64,000 bases of DNA from Humidesulfovibrio sp. (lineage in GTDB: Bacteria > Desulfobacterota > Desulfovibrionia > Desulfovibrionales > Desulfovibrionaceae), in NCBI GenBank assembly GCA_031292175.1, contig JARLHQ010000032.1, positions 124,001 through 188,000 on the forward strand. Direction: 5' to 3'. A program made the translations under genes and the position numbers. The stretch's first letter is position 1. The number at the start of each line of letters is the position of its first letter. The notes under the pieces were generated by a model. It was not told where the DNA came from. It did not search any database and saw only the letters and a list, made by a program, of their open reading frames with translations. Shown one piece after another: positions 59,800 through 64,000 of this stretch.

Positions 59800-60429
59800 A
59801 GCACCCTCCAAAACAAAAGGTCAATATTCTGCCGCTATCCAAGCCTCGTCGATTAAGTCTCGTCAGCCTCGCTGGGTCGGGCTTTCCGGTGCGCATCTGC
59901 CTTGGCTAAACAGCAGCAAGCTCCCAAGGCACTCGGCCCAAGACGACAAGAAACAATGCGGGCGGCGCTCCGCCACTGTGCTGTGTGACCCTCGCGGATT
60001 CCGCCATCTGGCAAAAGCACGTTCGCCAACAAGAGAATCCCCTGCAACGGGGGAATCTCACGCGAAGTTAATTGAGTATGCTTAACGATTCGATGAAACG
60101 ACTACCAGAATTACGTACGCGATGTAAATAGATTCGATGGACCTGCTCCTCAACACTGAGCTGGGGAAAGTAGCTTTTTTCACTGTTTGGGCTTCGAAGA
60201 CGCCGCCCGCTCGAAGGGATGGCTGAAATCGCCCGCCAACAGTTGGCGTGGGTGCCCCGCCGTTCCTTTTCGGTCCAGCCGGAATTCGAAAGCGTGTTTT
60301 CCAGGGAAGTACGGGAGAGCCATGCGGAAGAGATGGCCGGGGAGCCGCGAGAGGGCATCCTGCGCGGGACGAACGTGAGTCTACCGGAGGCGCGTTCTCC
60401 GCTGCGGCGTGGCTGCCGTGCCTGGAGGG
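59800..60429. other. Gene-free junction between the island and the PEP-synthase-like operon
   Basis: No credible gene on either strand. It is a plausible site for the operon promoter of the island (minus strand) and for an island boundary. No copy of the ssrA-like repeat was found here. Confidence 0.4.
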
Positions 60430-61455
60430 CTACCCATTGTCGTGTCCCGCGCGCTGCCAGTCGAAGAACGCCTGCACATACCGCCCTGTGACCACGCTCC
60501 CCATGTCGAAGGCCGGGAAGCCCTCGGGCATGAACTGTCCGGTCTGGCTTTGATAGACTTGCCGCGAGAGCTTCTCCAGGGCCGGGACCAGGGTTTCGTC
60601 CCACAAGGTCCGGCGGGCGTCCTCCGGAAGATCATGCACGCGGCAGGCCAGGGGGCGCAGGGCAAAAGCCAGGCAGGCCCCATCCTCCAGCAGGGGGCAG
60701 ACCCCGCCGTTTTGGGCGAGGTCCGCGCCGCGCTTGATGACCGCTGCGCGCTGGGCGCGGGTAAGGGCGGCGCCCAGCGCCGTGTTGATATGCACAGCCT
60801 CCCCGAACATGAGGCGCAAGGCCCTGTGGCAGCAACGCGTGTGCCCCTGGCCGCACCGCCCGGCGCTAATGTGGCCTGCGGCCTGCTCCGCAATATCCAC
60901 AAGCTGCTGGTAGTCGGCAAAAAACGGGCGCATGTCCACCTGGCAACGATGCTCCAGCGAGGGCTCGCGGACCTTGAGGCGCATGGCCTTCTTTCCGTAG
61001 CGCCGCACCGCGCGCCACTGCAGGAAGTTCGCCGGCTGGGAGCGCAGCGCGCGCAGTGTCTTCCAGGCCTGAAAATGCCCCAGCCCCCGGCGCAGCAGGT
61101 AGGCGTTGAGCACCGTTCCCGTGCGCCCAATGCCATGGCGGCAATGGATGAGCACCTTCTTGCCCAGGTAGATGGCCTCGTCGAGCCAGGCCAGGGCTTT
61201 CTCCAATTCGGCCAGATCGGGGGCCTGCTCGTCTTCGGTGGGCAGGTGGTAGACCTCAAAGCCCTGCTTGGCCTCAATTTCGTGCAGGTCCGTAAATTCT
61301 CCGCAAAGGTTCAAGATGGCCCCGACACCTTGCTCGCGCAGGGAATCCAGGGCGGCGTAGGACATGGGCGCAGGGCCCACTCCCAAATGGTCCGTCACCC
61401 AGGTCAACGGGTAGGCAGCGTTCCGCAATGGGGGCATGCGCGTCTCCGGCTTCAT
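60430..61455 (-). CDS. Dual-specificity phosphatase fused to a YkgJ-type metal-cluster domain
   Basis: 341 residues. Residues 1-160 form a DSP/PTP fold: VGAILNLCGEFTDLHEIE, then VLIHCRHGIGRTGTVLNAYL with the HC-x2-G-x2-RT active site (Cys about 105). The C-terminal half matches the CxxCxxCC/YkgJ family: CGQGHTRCCH, CPLLEDGACLAFALRPLACRVHD. YkgJ proteins are thought to bind zinc or iron. The fusion is unusual. The gene overlaps the upstream PEP-synthase-like gene by four bases, so it probably acts on that protein or its product. Confidence 0.88.
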   Translation of the reverse strand: MKPETRMPPLRNAAYPLTWVTDHLGVGPAPMSYAALDSLREQGVGAILNLCGEFTDLHEIEAKQGFEVYHLPTEDEQAPDLAELEKALAWLDEAIYLGKKVLIHCRHGIGRTGTVLNAYLLRRGLGHFQAWKTLRALRSQPANFLQWRAVRRYGKKAMRLKVREPSLEHRCQVDMRPFFADYQQLVDIAEQAAGHISAGRCGQGHTRCCHRALRLMFGEAVHINTALGAALTRAQRAAVIKRGADLAQNGGVCPLLEDGACLAFALRPLACRVHDLPEDARRTLWDETLVPALEKLSRQVYQSQTGQFMPEGFPAFDMGSVVTGRYVQAFFDWQRAGHDNG

Positions 61456-63953
61456 TGGCCTTGGTCCATTTCGGACAGGAAGTCCTCGGCGAGGCGCTGG
61501 GCCTGGGCCGCATCGGTCAGGCGCAGATCCAGGCGCTGTGTGCGGACGAGCAGGCGGCCCAGCATGATCAGGGAGCGGCGGACGTCCGCCTCCTCTGCGC
61601 GGGAAAGGCGGGCGTTGAGCATGTCGCCCCGGACGCGCACCACGAAGCCGCTCCCCTCAAGCACCGTGGCGATGACGCTGGCACGCCGCCGCCGCTGTTC
61701 GGGCAGTCCGCCGCCGCCCATGAACCTGAAGCAGATATAATTGGCCTCCGCCCTGGGGCCGCAAAGACAGTCCAACATAGCGAAATGATACCCGAAGCGC
61801 ACAAGTAAATGCAAATAGTCCGCGGACAGCAGGCCATAGCTGGCCAACAGGCGGGAGTCTTTGCGGAAGATCCCGGCGCTGACCCGGTCGAATTCCGCCC
61901 AGTCACAGCAGAACCCCGTGTCCGCCCATGTCTCTCCGGAGCAGGCCAAGCCTTGCCAGAGAGCCCGCATCGGCGCGCTGGCGATATCCTCCGGCCGCAC
62001 CTCGTCTCCGCGCCCGGACGCAGGGGCGAGCCCTCCGCCCAGGTCCAGCAGAAAGAGCGTAAAGGCGAGGCCCGTGCGCAGCCGCCTGGCTTTGCCCAGG
62101 CCCCGGTCCGGGCGCGCATCCGTCCCGCCGTTCTCGGTCGGCCCGACCATTTCCGCCACGGCTCTCTCGTGGCAGAAGCGCACCAGGTCGTGCAGGGAGT
62201 GGCAACCTTCCGGACGGAAGTCCGGAGCCTCGGGGTCCGTGAGCCCCAGGTGGCAGGTCTGCCTGGCCAGTGCTGCAAAGCGTTCGGCCAGGCGCTTGCG
62301 CTGCTCTTCCATACGTTTCGCGGGGGCGTCCCGCAGTGCCGCCGAGCATCCGGCAAGAATCCGGCCCGCATCTCCATCCACGGTGACGAGCAGCCCCTCG
62401 GGCAGGCGCGCCCGGATGTTCTTCAACCCGGAGACAACGGGCACCCGGGCTTCTCGCGCCACGGAGGCAAAGTGGCTTGCCCGGCAGCCGGACCGGGCCA
62501 CCACGGCCACCACTCGGTCGGTACCGCGGGCCAGGGTCGGCGTAAGACAGTCCACCGCCAGCACGGCTCCGGCCGGAACACGGGCGATGTCGTCGCCTGC
62601 GCCCAGGTGAAACACCGCCCCGCAGCCCACACCCGGCGCGATGGGGTTCAGACCCTCGGCCAAGGCCCGCGCGCCTGAACCGCCCAAGGCTTCGGCGTCA
62701 TCCGGCCAGACCACCTCCTGGTCGGCCTTGAGGCTCTGCGGGGCGCTCTGATTGCGCGACTGCAAAACATAACAGCGGCCGTCCGGATCCCGCGCCCACT
62801 CGACCTCCTGCGGCCTCCCGAACACGGACTGCAACACCAGGCCGATCATCACAAGCTCTGAGAGTTCCGTCTGTCCGAGTTCAACGTCCGCATCGCCCGA
62901 CACATCGAGAATTTGTGCGGGCAGCCGGCGGGACAGGCGGTACGTGCGGGCTTCGCTCGTGCCCGAGACCAGGGCATCCGCCAAGCCTGCGGAAGCAAAT
63001 ATGGACACGCATTGCCCTGCCTTGCCCGGCGCGCTCTCGCAGCTATGCAGCACCCCGGCCGCCGTCGCCCGGACCATCGGCAGGACGAGCACCGCCATGG
63101 GGGCGCACTCGTCCGGCAGGCCGCAAGTCACGCGATAGGTCACGGCCCTGGGCCGATATTTTGAGGCGACAACACGCCGGTAGGCCTCCACAATATGTTC
63201 CGGCGGCACATCAAGTTCGCTGGTGTACTGCCCGGCGAAGGATCGTTCGCCGTCCTCCGCCACGGCGGAACTGCGCACGGCGAGGCGCCTGCCCGCGAAG
63301 CCACTGCCCGCCACAGCCTCGCGCAAGGCCCGAGCCAGATCCTCCGGAACGGAAGCCCCGAGCACCAGCGCTTGCATCCCGACGCAGAGTGGGCCGACGC
63401 GATCTGGCCGCGAAAGGTCCACCTGCCGCAACAGGCGCTCCAGGCGGCGTTGCAGGCCGCTGGCCGTCAAGAAATGTTGAAAAGCGCCGGTGGTGACGAC
63501 CAGACCGGGCGGCACCGGCAACCCGGCCCGCTGCACAGCGGCCAGATTGGCGGCCTTGCCCCCGGCTGTTTCCGGTCGGCCTAGGGCCTGCGCCAGCGGC
63601 AGGACAAACGGCCTACCGCTTTTGGAGAGCCGGGGTGGAAGCTGCTGCGCCAGCCCCAAGCGGATTCTTGCCAACGTCCCGGCCAGCCCCGGATAGCCTC
63701 CGGGATGCATGGCCAGAAGCCGCGCCACCACATTTCCTACAGCCTCGGAGAGCTGGCCGCACAGCCAGTTTATTCTGGCCGGATCGACCTGGCGCGCTCC
63801 GGAGAAGATTTCCTCCAGTTCAGCCACCAGGAGCAGGCTTTGCTCATCCGCCGCAAGCAGGGCCTTGAAGGCTTCGTAACGGTCGCGCAGGCGGCCTTCA
63901 GGGAAGAAGATCGCCTGGCCCCAGCGAGAGAGTATCCGCGACAAGAAACCCAT
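61452..63953 (-). CDS. PEP-synthase-like dikinase with novel C-terminal domain (right-end paralogue)
   Basis: 833 residues. The helical N-terminus (about 1-120) leads into an ATP-grasp domain with AVRSSAVAEDGERSFAGQYTS (about 222-242), RPQEVEW (about 381) and YVLQSRN. The phosphohistidine domain has ASHFASVAREARVPVVSG (His about 493). The C-terminal domain shared with the left-end genes follows: LHDLVRFCHERAV (about 584), FLLDLGGGLAP (about 634), YHFAMLDCLCG (about 721). The PEP barrel is absent. GAGAGG precedes the ATG. It is coupled to the phosphatase gene downstream. Confidence 0.87.
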   Translation of the reverse strand: MGFLSRILSRWGQAIFFPEGRLRDRYEAFKALLAADEQSLLLVAELEEIFSGARQVDPARINWLCGQLSEAVGNVVARLLAMHPGGYPGLAGTLARIRLGLAQQLPPRLSKSGRPFVLPLAQALGRPETAGGKAANLAAVQRAGLPVPPGLVVTTGAFQHFLTASGLQRRLERLLRQVDLSRPDRVGPLCVGMQALVLGASVPEDLARALREAVAGSGFAGRRLAVRSSAVAEDGERSFAGQYTSELDVPPEHIVEAYRRVVASKYRPRAVTYRVTCGLPDECAPMAVLVLPMVRATAAGVLHSCESAPGKAGQCVSIFASAGLADALVSGTSEARTYRLSRRLPAQILDVSGDADVELGQTELSELVMIGLVLQSVFGRPQEVEWARDPDGRCYVLQSRNQSAPQSLKADQEVVWPDDAEALGGSGARALAEGLNPIAPGVGCGAVFHLGAGDDIARVPAGAVLAVDCLTPTLARGTDRVVAVVARSGCRASHFASVAREARVPVVSGLKNIRARLPEGLLVTVDGDAGRILAGCSAALRDAPAKRMEEQRKRLAERFAALARQTCHLGLTDPEAPDFRPEGCHSLHDLVRFCHERAVAEMVGPTENGGTDARPDRGLGKARRLRTGLAFTLFLLDLGGGLAPASGRGDEVRPEDIASAPMRALWQGLACSGETWADTGFCCDWAEFDRVSAGIFRKDSRLLASYGLLSADYLHLLVRFGYHFAMLDCLCGPRAEANYICFRFMGGGGLPEQRRRRASVIATVLEGSGFVVRVRGDMLNARLSRAEEADVRRSLIMLGRLLVRTQRLDLRLTDAAQAQRLAEDFLSEMDQGQ

Positions 63954-63963
63954 GGGATACCTC

Positions 63964-64000
63964 TCAGGCCATGAGCACCGCCGCCACAGTGGACTCCAGC
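63964..64000 (-). CDS. C-terminal fragment of the gene upstream of the PEP-synthase-like gene (partial)
   Basis: The minus-strand frame entering from the right edge ends LESTVAAVLMA and a TGA at 63964-63966, ten bases before the next ATG. Too little remains to name it; the ending would suit a receiver domain, as in the left cluster. Confidence 0.45.
   Translation of the reverse strand, partial: LESTVAAVLMA

Noticed and set aside
60068-60604. 178-codon minus-strand open frame
   Set aside because: Overlaps the DSP-YkgJ gene in another frame and has no recognisable pattern.

Overview
The window looks like a high-GC chromosome segment from a sulfate-reducing, Desulfovibrio-type deltaproteobacterium (Desulfobacterota). 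The main reasons are a cluster matching the anaerobe-specific orange protein (ORP) locus with its dedicated sigma54 activator, an archaeal-type ADH-synthase-like aldolase, and several large phosphoenolpyruvate-synthase-like proteins tied to two-component receivers. No rRNA, intact tRNA, CRISPR array or transposase was seen. Family names come from motif reading and memory; no database was searched.

Layout. 1-5959 (+): the end of one PEP-synthase-like protein, a single-domain receiver, then two more full-length paralogues, one of which has lost its ATP-grasp motifs. 6002-11652: a metallophosphatase and a giant AsmA/DUF748 protein on minus, and two small flavin proteins on plus. 11701-18360: the ORP-type locus. 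A sigma54 activator sits between a divergent small Gly/Gln-rich gene and a seven-gene plus-strand run of NifX-like proteins, Mrp and ferredoxin-MinD ATPases. Two matching palindromes lie 72-73 bp from two sigma54 promoters. 18379-19525: an aldolase gene preceded by a Phe-rich leader peptide and a strong terminator, i.e. a candidate phenylalanine attenuator.

19903-24426 (+): two proteins built of repeated DUF202-like RT-heptad modules with MshEN-like segments, overlapping a histidine kinase and a receiver. 24467-28293 (-): an NMT1/THI5-like binding protein, a PP2C phosphatase with a periplasmic sensor, a STAS protein and an anti-sigma-type ATPase, forming a partner-switch operon. 28452-35001 (+): a benzoate-CoA-ligase-like enzyme, a stand-alone ACP, a GNAT protein and a three-subunit molybdenum hydroxylase, convergent with an operon (34998-38684, -) of an MFS carrier, a HisC-like aminotransferase and an ATPase/GNAT-like protein. 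39374-46773 (+): an EF-hand protein, then a cecR-ybhGFSR-type ABC efflux operon.

46831-49922 is a cassette (PadR regulator, split permease, secreted esterase) bounded by two 65-bp direct repeats that resemble the 3' end of tmRNA (ssrA) plus its terminator, so it looks like an integration scar. 50355-59799 (-) is an apparently less GC-rich island coding a tubulin/FtsZ-like GTPase with a GYF_2 tail, a VWA-like membrane protein, a small three-helix membrane protein, a zinc-ribbon/TPR-like membrane protein, a glycine-zipper lipoprotein and two unknowns. 60430-64000 (-) returns to the PEP-synthase-like theme: a fourth paralogue translationally coupled to a dual-specificity phosphatase fused to a YkgJ-type metal-cluster domain.

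The most novel-looking material is the four PEP-synthase-like proteins (ATP-grasp plus phosphohistidine domain joined to an unrecognised C-terminal domain in place of the PEP barrel), the tubulin/VWA island, and the ligase-ACP-molybdenum hydroxylase cluster.
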